Source of the DNA: Micavibrio sp.
GTDB lineage: Bacteria > Pseudomonadota > Alphaproteobacteria > Micavibrionales > CSBR16-224
Direction of reading: 5' to 3'
Length of the DNA stretch: 32,969 nucleotides
NCBI GenBank assembly: GCA_027047045.1
Contig: JALTWL010000312.1
Span: 1 to 32,969 of the forward strand
The notes beneath the pieces are model-generated. The model made no database searches. It had not been told where the DNA came from and saw only the letters and a program-made list of their open reading frames with translations. Positions 26,375-32,969 of this stretch are shown piece by piece. Positions within the stretch are counted from its first letter, which is position 1, and each line of letters starts with the position of its first letter. The position numbers and the translations under genes were made by a program.

Positions 26375-27328
26375 ATGAAAGATTTAACCATAAATATAAT
26401 ATGGGATAGTGTGTCTGTTGCAAAATGGCAGAAATATTTTTTAAAAATAGACAAACCAAATATAATACAAAGCCCTGCATATGCCTATGCTATACGTGAT
26501 ACGAAACAACAGGTAACTAAATTTGGTATCATTACCTTAAATAAAAAAACTATTGGAATTTTACAAGCTCAAGAAATTAAATTATTTGGCTTTTTGCATT
26601 TTATTTTTATTGATAGAGGTCCAATTTGGTTTGATGACAATATTTCAAGTGATGTTATTGAAGCTTTTTTTAAAAAACTAAATGATATTTTTCCCAAAAG
26701 ATTTGGACGAATGCGAAGAATAATGCCAGAATTAAAAGAAACTAGCAAAAACAGTCAAATACTCTTAAATGCTGGGTTTAAACAAAAATCAGCAGGATAT
26801 AAAACTATATGGATAGATATTTCCAAAGACCTAGATACTATTCGGACTAATTTTGTAGGTAAATGGCGCAGTTCCCTTAAAAAAGCAGAAAAATCAAACT
26901 TAGATATAAAGGAAATACCAACATTTATTGGGCTTGACTTGCTTTTACAAAGATATATGCAAGATAGGTTGCAAAAAAAATATGCTGGCACAAGCCCTAA
27001 AATGATTAAATCCTTAGTTAAATATTCAAATAATAAAATAAATTATTCAATTTTGTTAAATATCAGAAAAAATGGTGAAGATATTGCAATGGGGCTGTTT
27101 TTTATTCATGGAAATTCTGCCACCTACCAAATAGGTTGGACAAATAATATAGGTAGAAAATACAATGCTCATAATTTAATGTTGTGGCACATCATTAAAA
27201 TTTTAAAGCAAAAAAATGTTAAATTCTTGGATTTGGGTGGAATAAATACCAATACTGCTAAGGGAGTTACAAAATTCAAACAATCAATGGGGGGAGAACA
27301 ATATAATTTAATTGGTATTTATAGCTAA
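26375..27328 (+). CDS. FemAB-like / GNAT-fold aminoacyl- or acyltransferase
   Basis: This 317-residue protein has two consecutive acyltransferase-like folds. In the first, the segments IIQSPAYAYAI (about 30-40) and IDRGPIWFDD are typical of FemAB-related proteins. In the second, W-R-S-S-L-K-K-A-E-K, YQIGWTN, H-N-L-M-L-W-H and LDLGGINTNTAKGVTKFKQS match the C-terminal end of the family. Gram-positive members add amino acids to the peptidoglycan stem; in Gram-negatives the role is mostly unknown. It starts 25 bp after the unrecognised 208-residue gene. Confidence 0.8.
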   Translation: MKDLTINIIWDSVSVAKWQKYFLKIDKPNIIQSPAYAYAIRDTKQQVTKFGIITLNKKTIGILQAQEIKLFGFLHFIFIDRGPIWFDDNISSDVIEAFFKKLNDIFPKRFGRMRRIMPELKETSKNSQILLNAGFKQKSAGYKTIWIDISKDLDTIRTNFVGKWRSSLKKAEKSNLDIKEIPTFIGLDLLLQRYMQDRLQKKYAGTSPKMIKSLVKYSNNKINYSILLNIRKNGEDIAMGLFFIHGNSATYQIGWTNNIGRKYNAHNLMLWHIIKILKQKNVKFLDLGGINTNTAKGVTKFKQSMGGEQYNLIGIYS

Positions 27329-27333
27329 ACTGA

Positions 27334-27873
27334 CTAAATCGCAGATTTCACCCCTGCTCTTAGAATTGAGTTCCAAAAAAATTGATTTTCCTTTTCATTT
27401 ACATCTTGTTTTCCTTCAACACTTGCCTTTAATAACTGCCCATTTTCAAATATAAGAATCAATACAAGATTATAGCCTGTTTTATTTACTTTTAACTTAC
27501 CAAAGCCAAGCGAACCCTTACTTTTAATAGATTGATATGGTAAAGAATATCCTTCAAAACGCATCATTTTCAAACGAAATTCTTCTAATTCTTTAGCGCT
27601 ACCTTGTATTTGTGAATTACCATACAATATTCGTTGCACATCAATTGTCCCAAGCCTATTAAATTTTTGAATAGGAACACCCAAAAGTTTAAATACAGCT
27701 TCCTTTCCCATACCTATTTGCAATTTGGAGGTTTTGTTTTTTAACTCTTCTTTATCTTTAAATAAGTCTGTATTAACGTCCTTATCATTAAGTGGCATGC
27801 AGGCGTTTAGAAAAATTGTAAATATTAGTATAATAATATTATATTTGGCTAATTTTCTATGTTTTACAACCAT
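27334..27873 (-). CDS. BamE/SmpA-like lipoprotein
   Basis: This 179-residue protein has a basic N-terminus, a hydrophobic core (N-I-I-I-L-I-F-T-I-F) and the lipobox LNAC with Cys25. Residues about 48-70 (L-Q-I-G-M-G-K-E-A-V-F-K-L-L-G-V-P-I-Q) match the start of the SmpA/OmlA-type fold found in BamE. The rest (to 179) is more divergent, with predicted beta strands. True BamE is an outer-membrane assembly factor of similar or shorter length; I call only the fold type. It is convergent with the FemAB-like gene, 5 bp away. Confidence 0.6.
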   Translation of the reverse strand: MVVKHRKLAKYNIIILIFTIFLNACMPLNDKDVNTDLFKDKEELKNKTSKLQIGMGKEAVFKLLGVPIQKFNRLGTIDVQRILYGNSQIQGSAKELEEFRLKMMRFEGYSLPYQSIKSKGSLGFGKLKVNKTGYNLVLILIFENGQLLKASVEGKQDVNEKENQFFWNSILRAGVKSAI

Positions 27874-27934
27874 AGTTTAAGACTGCCCTTAATTTACACT
27901 TAAATATTTTAGATATGTAACCACAAAAAAAGCT

Positions 27935-28381
27935 CTACACAATTACAAAACTGGTAGAATTGGAAGTTTCACTTGCGGAAAAACTACCAACATCAGTATT
28001 TGGTGAAGAATATACATCACTATTTACAAAAGTACTACCATCTGTATTATTTACTGGTTTGTAACTTTCGCCTTCGTATGAGTTTGTCCTTTGTGTAGTT
28101 TTATCATTTTGTAGCATGCGGTCTTTTTCTGTTGCTGTTTCAGAACGTTTAAAAGCCTCTATTTGTTTTTCTGTGGGAAATTGTCTAATAACATCACCTG
28201 TTTCACTAGAGCGTATCTCTATGATAGCCAAATCAAGAAAGTTATCCATTCTAATCCTAGTAGAAAAAAAGCTATCTGCGAAATTAACCCGAGAATCATT
28301 AGAAATAACAGAAGACTCACCCGCTATAGACCTTGTCCCCATCAATGGGGCAACTCCAACTATGTTAACGGCATCAATCAT
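27935..28381 (-). CDS. small FlaG-like protein with Ser/Asn/Thr-rich tail
   Basis: This 148-residue protein has a short conserved middle at about 47-78: L-A-I-I-E-I-R-S-S-E-T-G-D-V-I-R-Q-F-P-T-E-K-Q. This resembles the FlaG/YvyC core (V-x-D-x-x-T-G-E-V-I-R-Q-I-P). Residues about 85-148 are low complexity (Ser, Asn, Thr). FlaG-type proteins influence flagellar filament length, but no other flagellar gene is in the window. GAGAGAAG gives a plausible ribosome-binding site before the ATG at 28381. It is divergent from the coiled-coil gene. Confidence 0.55.
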   Translation of the reverse strand: MIDAVNIVGVAPLMGTRSIAGESSVISNDSRVNFADSFFSTRIRMDNFLDLAIIEIRSSETGDVIRQFPTEKQIEAFKRSETATEKDRMLQNDKTTQRTNSYEGESYKPVNNTDGSTFVNSDVYSSPNTDVGSFSASETSNSTSFVIV

Positions 28382-28413
28382 ATTACTTCTCTCACATAAA
28401 ATACTGCCCTACT

Positions 28414-28437
28414 TACCATTGTACCATTATTTCCCAT
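28414..28437 (-). promoter_or_regulatory. ATGGGA/ATGGTA repeat before the FlaG-like gene
   Basis: On the minus strand ATGGGA (28437-28432), ATGGTA (28427-28422) and ATGGTA (28419-28414) occur 10 and 8 bp apart, ending 32 bp before the FlaG-like ATG. The core is the same as in the four-copy repeat near mraZ, and it also reads towards the nearest start codon. The spacing is less regular, so it may be chance. Confidence 0.3.
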
Positions 28438-28484
28438 AATAGTCAAGCCGGCCTTCAACTTGGTCTTATTCTATAATTATATAC

Positions 28485-28499
28485 TTAACAAATAGTTAA
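28485..28499. promoter_or_regulatory. perfect CtrA-type full site TTAA-N7-TTAA
   Basis: TTAA (28485-28488), seven bases, TTAA (28496-28499) matches the CtrA consensus exactly. It sits in the 209-bp divergent region between the FlaG-like gene and the coiled-coil gene that leads into zauP/zapA. In DNA this AT-rich a few such matches per window are expected by chance, so position is the main support. Confidence 0.4.
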
Positions 28500-28590
28500 A
28501 ATAATTTGTCTGTTAGATGTTTTATATTGATTTTTTATGCATTATTATGTAAGTAAGACAAGTAAGAATATCAATTTGGAGGTAAGCACC

Positions 28591-29328
28591 ATGTTTAGAA
28601 AAAAGAAAGATAAAGCTCAAAATACTCAAAGTGCCGAACAGCAACTTAAAAGCTCTCGGGTTAAATCGCCAAGACAAGTATATTTAGAAGAAAGAAAAAA
28701 AACTGCGCAGGCAAAATTAGCGCAAAAACTTGCAAATGAAAATGCTCAAAATGTTGTTCGTCAAAAACAAACTGAACTAACCGTAGCCCTTGATAGTCTT
28801 AAGGTTAAACTTGATGAGGATATAGCTAAAAAATGCAAGCTTGAACTAGAAGATGTAAATAAACTATCTAAATCCGTTAAAGATAGCCGTGAAATAATAG
28901 CTGCGCTAGAAGAAAAACTTGCCAAAGAAAGAAAATCATTGGCTACAAATGTAAAATCTCTATATAGAGCTGAAAAAAAGTTAGCAAAATCATCTAGGCC
29001 TCTTAGCAAACAATATCACCAAGATTATAAAAAAACAGAAAAATCTGGACTTGTGGAGCTTAAAAAAGCACAAAGACAGGAAAAACAAATCAAAAAAGAG
29101 ATGAGAAAAAATCTGCGTAAAGAAAAAATAACAACGGTTAAAAATACTTTAAAAGCCTCTTTATCTTATAGTTTTGCACTGGCAGCCGCCATTCCAGATG
29201 TTACAATTAAACTAATAAGAAGTATGGTTGGCGCAGTTAAAGAGCTTAGCTTTACATTTAACCGTGTTGCCAAACGCGCTAGTCAAGAATATAAAAAACC
29301 AACCAGATTTACAAAAATGCGTAGGTAA
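28591..29328 (+). CDS. basic coiled-coil protein of unknown function
   Basis: This 245-residue Lys-rich protein is mostly alpha-helical, with heptad-like Leu/Ala/Lys patterns at about 30-130 and a second basic helical stretch at about 140-190. It is followed by a more hydrophobic segment (S-Y-S-F-A-L-A-A-A-I-P-D-V-T-I, about 200-216) and a basic end. I know no family. The ATG at 28591 is chosen because GGAGG lies 8 bp before it; the open frame extends 18 codons further upstream without one. It precedes the zauP-like and zapA genes on the same strand, with an 84-bp gap. Confidence 0.75.
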   Translation: MFRKKKDKAQNTQSAEQQLKSSRVKSPRQVYLEERKKTAQAKLAQKLANENAQNVVRQKQTELTVALDSLKVKLDEDIAKKCKLELEDVNKLSKSVKDSREIIAALEEKLAKERKSLATNVKSLYRAEKKLAKSSRPLSKQYHQDYKKTEKSGLVELKKAQRQEKQIKKEMRKNLRKEKITTVKNTLKASLSYSFALAAAIPDVTIKLIRSMVGAVKELSFTFNRVAKRASQEYKKPTRFTKMRR

Positions 29329-29412
29329 AGTTATACTACTAGTTGCTTGATATTTTATTTAAAAGCAATTATTATTTTGATATATAAGTTTAAATTTTGA
29401 AAGGTCATAATA

Positions 29413-29631
29413 ATGAAGTCTGACGTTGTATCGTTACTAGAGAAACTTAGTAAGTCCGTTCTTGGATTGGAAAAGGCTGTGACTGAACATGAAAAAAAAT
29501 GGTTGCAAAAATTGGGGGAGCCTGAACTTTTTAGTTTTGCAAATGAAAATGATAAAAAATTTAAGCAGGCCATGGCATCTAAGCTAGACAATACGATTGA
29601 ACGTTTAGAAAAATTATTGGCAGAGGAGTAA
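29413..29631 (+). CDS. small coiled-coil protein in the ZauP position
   Basis: This 72-residue, mostly helical protein starts V-V-S-L-L-E-K-L-S-K-S-V-L-G-L-E-K-A-V and ends I-E-R-L-E-K-L-L-A-E-E. It lies directly before zapA with a 5-bp gap. In Caulobacter the gene just upstream of zapA encodes ZauP, a small coiled-coil protein that works with ZapA to focus the Z-ring. Position, size and helical character fit that protein, but identity at this length is weak. The ATG at 29413 has AAAGGT upstream. Confidence 0.7.
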   Translation: MKSDVVSLLEKLSKSVLGLEKAVTEHEKKWLQKLGEPELFSFANENDKKFKQAMASKLDNTIERLEKLLAEE

Positions 29632-29636
29632 ATTTA

Positions 29637-30041
29637 GTGTCTGAAATTACAATTACCATAAATGGTAGAAATTATGATATTTCTTGTGAGGCTGGGCAAG
29701 AAAATTGGGTTTTTGACTTAGCTTCCTATGTTGACCAAAAGGTAAAAAATATAGCTAATTCTGGAGCAGCTTACAATGATTCTCATCTATTGGTTTTAGC
29801 CAGTTTAATTTTGACTGATGAAATTTTTGCAAATAAAGGCTCATCTGACTTGAGCAAGTCAGATATTACAGAGGAATTAAAAGCTGATAACAGTAAAGAA
29901 ATAGAAGAATTAAAAGCCGAACTTACAAAAGCACATGATGAAATTGTAAAATTGAAAGCAGAAAGAAAAGAAATTCTAACTGTAGCAGAAAATTTGACTG
30001 AAAAAGTAGAAGGGTTAACAGAAAAAGTAGCATCAATGTAG
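29637..30041 (+). CDS. zapA: cell division protein ZapA
   Basis: This 134-residue protein begins at a GTG at 29637 preceded by GAGGAG, the end of the previous gene. The N-terminal ZapA globular domain (1-65) reads I-T-I-T-I-N-G-R-N-Y-D-I-S-C-E-A-G-Q-E and L-L-V-L-A-S-L-I-L-T-D-E-I. Residues about 70-134 form a Lys/Glu-rich coiled coil. ZapA crosslinks FtsZ filaments at the division site. It is followed by the 6S RNA region and the 5-FTHF cyclo-ligase gene, the classic order. Confidence 0.9.
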   Translation: MSEITITINGRNYDISCEAGQENWVFDLASYVDQKVKNIANSGAAYNDSHLLVLASLILTDEIFANKGSSDLSKSDITEELKADNSKEIEELKAELTKAHDEIVKLKAERKEILTVAENLTEKVEGLTEKVASM

Positions 30042-30077
30042 GGTTACTATAACTAACTTAAGGGCGGTTATTTTTAA

Positions 30078-30240
30078 GGAGGTTGGCTGCAAATTGCGTT
30101 AGATTTCTACATCGCGGGGACCGATAATTTTATTGAGGGAGCTGTCCCTGTCTAGACCGTGGTCTAGTTATAACGGCACCCACCTGGTGAGAACTGGGTC
30201 TTAGCGGATAGCTTTAATCGACGGATTGTGTGGCACCTCC
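30078..30240 (+). ncRNA. ssrS: 6S RNA
   Basis: The 330-bp gap between zapA and the 5-FTHF cyclo-ligase gene carries a structured region closed by GGAGGT (30078-30083) and ACCTCC (30235-30240). Inside lie GGGAGCTGTCCC, CTAGACC-GTGGTCTAG and GGCACCCACCTGGTGAGAACTGGGTC, typical of alphaproteobacterial 6S RNA. 6S RNA mimics an open promoter and binds sigma-70 RNA polymerase in stationary phase. The mature ends are estimated from the closing stem. The remaining 126 bp after it, before the next gene, hold no feature I can support. Confidence 0.88.
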
Positions 30241-30371
30241 ACCATTTTTAAAATTACTTAATTTTAACTCTGGATTTTTGTTAAATAATTTATAAAATGG
30301 TTACTAGCTTTAAAACTAATATATTTTTTAATATATGGTTATATTAAAAAAATTTAAAAAAGGAAATATTT

Positions 30372-30971
30372 ATGCAACTACAAGCGGAAAAAAAATTGGT
30401 GGTAGATAAAGACACACTCAGAGATAAACACCTAAATGCTAGGGTTTCTGTATCACCTGTTATAATTCAACACTATGCCGCAGAAATTGCCAGCAAGATA
30501 CTAAATAATTTTAACTTTGATGGGAAAATTGTTGCGGGTTATTGGCCAATTAAAGGGGAAATTGATATAAGACCAATCTTAATGCATTTGTCAAATAAAG
30601 GGGTTACTTGTGCTTTGCCTGTGGTTAATAATGAAAATCAGCCACTATCTTTTTACAGTTGGAACAGTAAAACCAAGATGGTTGATGGTGTATTTAATAT
30701 TCCAGTTCCTGATATAAATGATAGTGATGTTAAAATTGTTACTCCTGACATTTTACTAGTACCATTTGTTGCTTATGATAGACGCGGGCATAGGCTTGGT
30801 TATGGTGGTGGATATTATGATAGAACGATTACAGCTTTACGTAGCTCTGGCTCTGTTAAGGTAATCGGAATTGGTTTAACTGTACAAAAAACTCAAGATT
30901 TACTACCAATTGATGATACAGATGTTGCGCTTGACTATGTTGTAACTGAACGTATGATAGACAGATTTTAA
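30372..30971 (+). CDS. 5-formyltetrahydrofolate cyclo-ligase
   Basis: This 199-residue enzyme (MTHFS family, ygfA/fau in E. coli) turns 5-formyl-THF into 5,10-methenyl-THF using ATP. It shows V-A-G-Y-W-P-I-K-G-E-I-D near the N-terminus and the C-terminal motif VPFVAYDRRGHRLGYGGGYYDRT. The length is usual. AAAGGAAA precedes the ATG at 30372. Its place directly after 6S RNA repeats the ssrS-ygfA pairing known in E. coli. Confidence 0.95.
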   Translation: MQLQAEKKLVVDKDTLRDKHLNARVSVSPVIIQHYAAEIASKILNNFNFDGKIVAGYWPIKGEIDIRPILMHLSNKGVTCALPVVNNENQPLSFYSWNSKTKMVDGVFNIPVPDINDSDVKIVTPDILLVPFVAYDRRGHRLGYGGGYYDRTITALRSSGSVKVIGIGLTVQKTQDLLPIDDTDVALDYVVTERMIDRF

Positions 30972-31020
30972 CATATCTATTTTTTAAGGCTAAATAACTT
31001 ATTTTAATATTTGAGGCTAT

Positions 31021-31866
31021 ATGACAATTAGAACTCTTTTTTTAGGCGATATAGTCGGCAAAGCTGCTTGTGATGTAATTGTAAAACAACTCCCAATATG
31101 GAAACGTGATTGGTGCTTGGACTTAGTTATAGTCAATGGTGAAAATGCGGCAAATAACGGGCTTGGCATTACTTCTGCTATTTGTAATGAACTTTACCAA
31201 GCAGGGGTTGATTGCATTACAACTGGAAATCATGTATGGGACAGTAGAGAAATTATTCCACATATAAAAAAAGATAGCAGACTGTTGCGCCCTGCAAATT
31301 TTGTTGAAGGAACTTTGGGACAGGGGCATGTTATCCTTAAGACCACAAATGGTGCAAATATTTTAATTATCAATATTTTACTTCGTCTTTTTGTAAAAGA
31401 GTTATCAGAAAATCCTTTTTTCACAGTAAGGGAGCTATTGCAAAAATATAAACTGGGCCGTGATGTGCAGGCAATAATTATTGATGCGCATGGAGAAGCA
31501 ACCAGTGAAACAACCGCAATGGGACATATGTGTGATGGGCAGGTATCACTTGTTGTTGGCACTCATACCCATATTCCAACGTCAGATGGGCATATAATGC
31601 CAAACGGCACTGCATATCAAACAGATGCTGGTATGTGTGGAGATTACAACAGCGTACTTGGTTTTGATAAAGGTGCAGCGGTAGAGCGTTTTTTAAATAA
31701 AGTTCCTCAACCACGTATGAAAATTGCCAATCATAAAGATGTTACTATTGCTGGTGTTTATGTTGAAATTGATGAAAAAACTGGGCTTGCCACTAAAATA
31801 GAGCAAGTAATATTTGGTGGTTGCTTGAAACAATCACTCCCTGTTATAATGCGCAGTGGTAATTAG
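31021..31866 (+). CDS. YmdB-like metallophosphoesterase (TIGR00282)
   Basis: This 281-residue phosphodiesterase family has metal ligands visible as Asp10 in LGDIVGKA, Glu41 and Asn42 in GENAANNGLG, Asn70 and His71 in TGNHVWD, His157 in DAHGEATSE, and His182 and His184 in GTHTHIPT. Bacillus YmdB hydrolyses cyclic nucleotides and affects biofilm and sporulation. The gene follows the 5-FTHF cyclo-ligase by 49 bp, a neighbourhood common in alphaproteobacteria. The cyclic-nucleotide substrate here is inferred from the family. Confidence 0.92.
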   Translation: MTIRTLFLGDIVGKAACDVIVKQLPIWKRDWCLDLVIVNGENAANNGLGITSAICNELYQAGVDCITTGNHVWDSREIIPHIKKDSRLLRPANFVEGTLGQGHVILKTTNGANILIINILLRLFVKELSENPFFTVRELLQKYKLGRDVQAIIIDAHGEATSETTAMGHMCDGQVSLVVGTHTHIPTSDGHIMPNGTAYQTDAGMCGDYNSVLGFDKGAAVERFLNKVPQPRMKIANHKDVTIAGVYVEIDEKTGLATKIEQVIFGGCLKQSLPVIMRSGN

Positions 31867-31898
31867 AAAACTTTTTAAAACTGGAGATTATTGTACAA

Positions 31899-32507
31899 AT
31901 GGGCAAGCGTATTTTACAGTTTTTTATTGTAATATTATTGTTAATATCTGGACTAATTATATATGCCTATGTCGCATCACAAAAAGAGCTTCCTGCATAT
32001 TGTAGCTATGATGGTAGCTTTGGGCAGTATTTCACTGAAGATTCTAAAGATGTAAATAATGAAGAAATTACTATTAAAAAAACAACCTATGTTGATAGCT
32101 CTACTTTAAATGCTCCTGAAAATATACTTGTAATTCCAGCAGCTGATGGTACAGAAAATTACTATAGAATTGAAATTGCCGACACTCAAGAAAAGCATGC
32201 TGTTGGTTTAATGTACCGTGAAAAATTAGACATAGATTCTGGTATGTTGTTTATATTTGATAAGCCCAAACCTGCTACTTTTTGGATGAAAAACACCTAT
32301 ATTCCACTGGATATTATATTTATTGATGAAGATGGTAAAGTAGTAGACTTATATGAAAATGCTAGGCCAGAATCAGAAGAATATATACATAGCACAGAGA
32401 ATGTAAAAGCTGTACTGGAACTAAATGCTGGTGCAGTTGCAAAATTAGGAGTTAAAGTAGGAACGAAAATTTATCACCAAATTTTTGAAAAAGAGGAAGA
32501 AGAATAG
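31899..32507 (+). CDS. membrane-anchored DUF192 protein
   Basis: This 202-residue protein has an N-terminal signal/anchor helix at about 5-27 and a DUF192 domain at about 85-198. The domain signatures are EKHAVGLMYREKL, GMLFIFDKPKPATFWMKNTY, PLDIIFID and AVLELNAGAVAKLGV. The function of the family is unknown. The domain would face the periplasm. CTGGAGA precedes the ATG at 31899. It is convergent with the next gene, the two stops being only 1 bp apart. Confidence 0.9.
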   Translation: MGKRILQFFIVILLLISGLIIYAYVASQKELPAYCSYDGSFGQYFTEDSKDVNNEEITIKKTTYVDSSTLNAPENILVIPAADGTENYYRIEIADTQEKHAVGLMYREKLDIDSGMLFIFDKPKPATFWMKNTYIPLDIIFIDEDGKVVDLYENARPESEEYIHSTENVKAVLELNAGAVAKLGVKVGTKIYHQIFEKEEEE

Positions 32508-32508
32508 C

Positions 32509-32823
32509 CTAGCTACTATTTGGTGATAAATAACAAGGTGTACAGCGAAACGGTTCTTGATTTTCAAATTCAACAAGCAAAAGTGCTGAGCGTTTTTTTA
32601 CAGTATCTATAATTGCAGAAGATACATTCGGCAAGATTGCATGATGTTCTTTTGTGCCAATTACAATACTATTATCTGGTTGTACCGCAAATAGATATGG
32701 GCCTTTTTCTCTGTTATGGTCAAGCACAGAATGTCTTAGCATAAAAAAAGCAACCGCATTTCTATCATTTGTAAATACTTCGTAATCTTTGACTATTGCC
32801 TGTGTTGGTACATGTTCTATCAT
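32509..32823 (-). CDS. uncharacterised 104-residue protein
   Basis: I do not recognise the family. The protein is a compact mixed alpha/beta chain without a signal peptide or membrane helix, with stretches YLFAVQPDNSIVIGTKEHHA and LLLVEFENQEPFRCTPCYL. The two cysteines near the C-terminus (FRCTPC) form a CxxC pair. Its ATG (32823-32821) overlaps the TGA stop of the upstream gene (32822-32820) as ATGA, which indicates translational coupling, and supports that both are real genes. Confidence 0.65.
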   Translation of the reverse strand: MIEHVPTQAIVKDYEVFTNDRNAVAFFMLRHSVLDHNREKGPYLFAVQPDNSIVIGTKEHHAILPNVSSAIIDTVKKRSALLLVEFENQEPFRCTPCYLSPNSS

Positions 32824-32969
32824 CGCTCAGACCCCTCCTCACTATTTTGAGTAACCTCAGCAACTGTTTTTGGTATTCTTCTTTGTCCACCACCCATAGC
32901 AGGTGAAGGAGCTACAGTTTTAGTTGCAACAGATGCTTGAGCATTTGCCGTTGGAGCAGAAGTACTAAG
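32820..32969 (-). CDS. C-terminal end of an unidentified gene, cut by the window edge
   Basis: The minus strand from 32969 reads 49 codons to a TGA at 32822-32820, with the frame open at the edge. The visible end is Ala/Thr/Pro-rich (S-T-S-A-P-T-A-N-A-Q-A) followed by S-P-A-M-G-G-G-Q-R-R-I-P-K and an acidic end, as in a flexible linker and tail. I cannot assign a family from this part. The stop overlaps the start of the next gene as ATGA. The likely start lies beyond the window. Confidence 0.55.
   Translation of the reverse strand, partial: LSTSAPTANAQASVATKTVAPSPAMGGGQRRIPKTVAEVTQNSEEGSER

Overview
This window looks like a stretch of chromosome from a low-GC (about one third G+C by eye), gene-dense alphaproteobacterium. 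The lineage signals are gene content and order. There is a DivL-type histidine kinase whose phospho-acceptor His is Tyr, a small gene in the zauP position directly before zapA, and the zapA - 6S RNA - 5-FTHF cyclo-ligase - YmdB-like phosphodiesterase order. The order secG - pyrG and the TolA C-terminus also fit. I cannot resolve genus or family. No phage, transposon, CRISPR or other clear mobile element is visible.

Left part (1-9970): on the minus strand divL, an ankyrin-repeat gene, tRNA-Ile2(CAT) and the 5' part of pcm. On the plus strand dnaQ, a secreted FecR-domain protein with a very basic tail, a short RNase D and malate dehydrogenase. Then come a stand-alone FAD oxidase of the MnmC C-terminal type (minus) and a two-gene plus-strand unit of low-molecular-weight tyrosine phosphatase plus fructosamine-kinase family protein, a plausible protein-deglycation pair.

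Middle (9975-22776): thirteen consecutive minus-strand genes for cell wall and envelope: mraZ, rsmH, mreC, mreD, mrdA (PBP2), rodA, an N-formylglutamate-amidohydrolase-like gene, tolR, tolA, tolB, an MltB-type lytic transglycosylase, rlpA and dacA. Start and stop codons are mostly 2-55 bp apart; the only larger gap (122 bp) is before mreC. It joins the head of the division/cell-wall (dcw) cluster to the elongasome and Tol genes, while ftsL/ftsI, mreB, tolQ and pal are absent from the places where they usually sit.

Right part (22777-32969): the mraZ upstream region holds a strong hairpin and a four-copy 10-bp tandem repeat, followed on the plus strand by a DUF1232 gene, secG, pyrG, an unrecognised 208-residue protein and a FemAB-like acyltransferase. 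Next, on the minus strand, are a BamE/SmpA-like lipoprotein and a FlaG-like small protein. Then on the plus strand come a coiled-coil protein of unknown function, the zauP-like gene, zapA, 6S RNA, 5-FTHF cyclo-ligase, the YmdB-like gene and a DUF192 protein. The window ends in two translationally coupled minus-strand genes of unknown function, one of them cut by the window edge. A perfect TTAA-N7-TTAA (CtrA-type) site lies in the divergent region before the coiled-coil/zapA group.

Taken together the window is mainly chromosomal housekeeping DNA centred on wall growth, division and cell-cycle control. The most notable points are the envelope supercluster and its missing members, the regulatory DNA around mraZ, the phosphatase/kinase pair, and several unrecognised small genes next to division genes.
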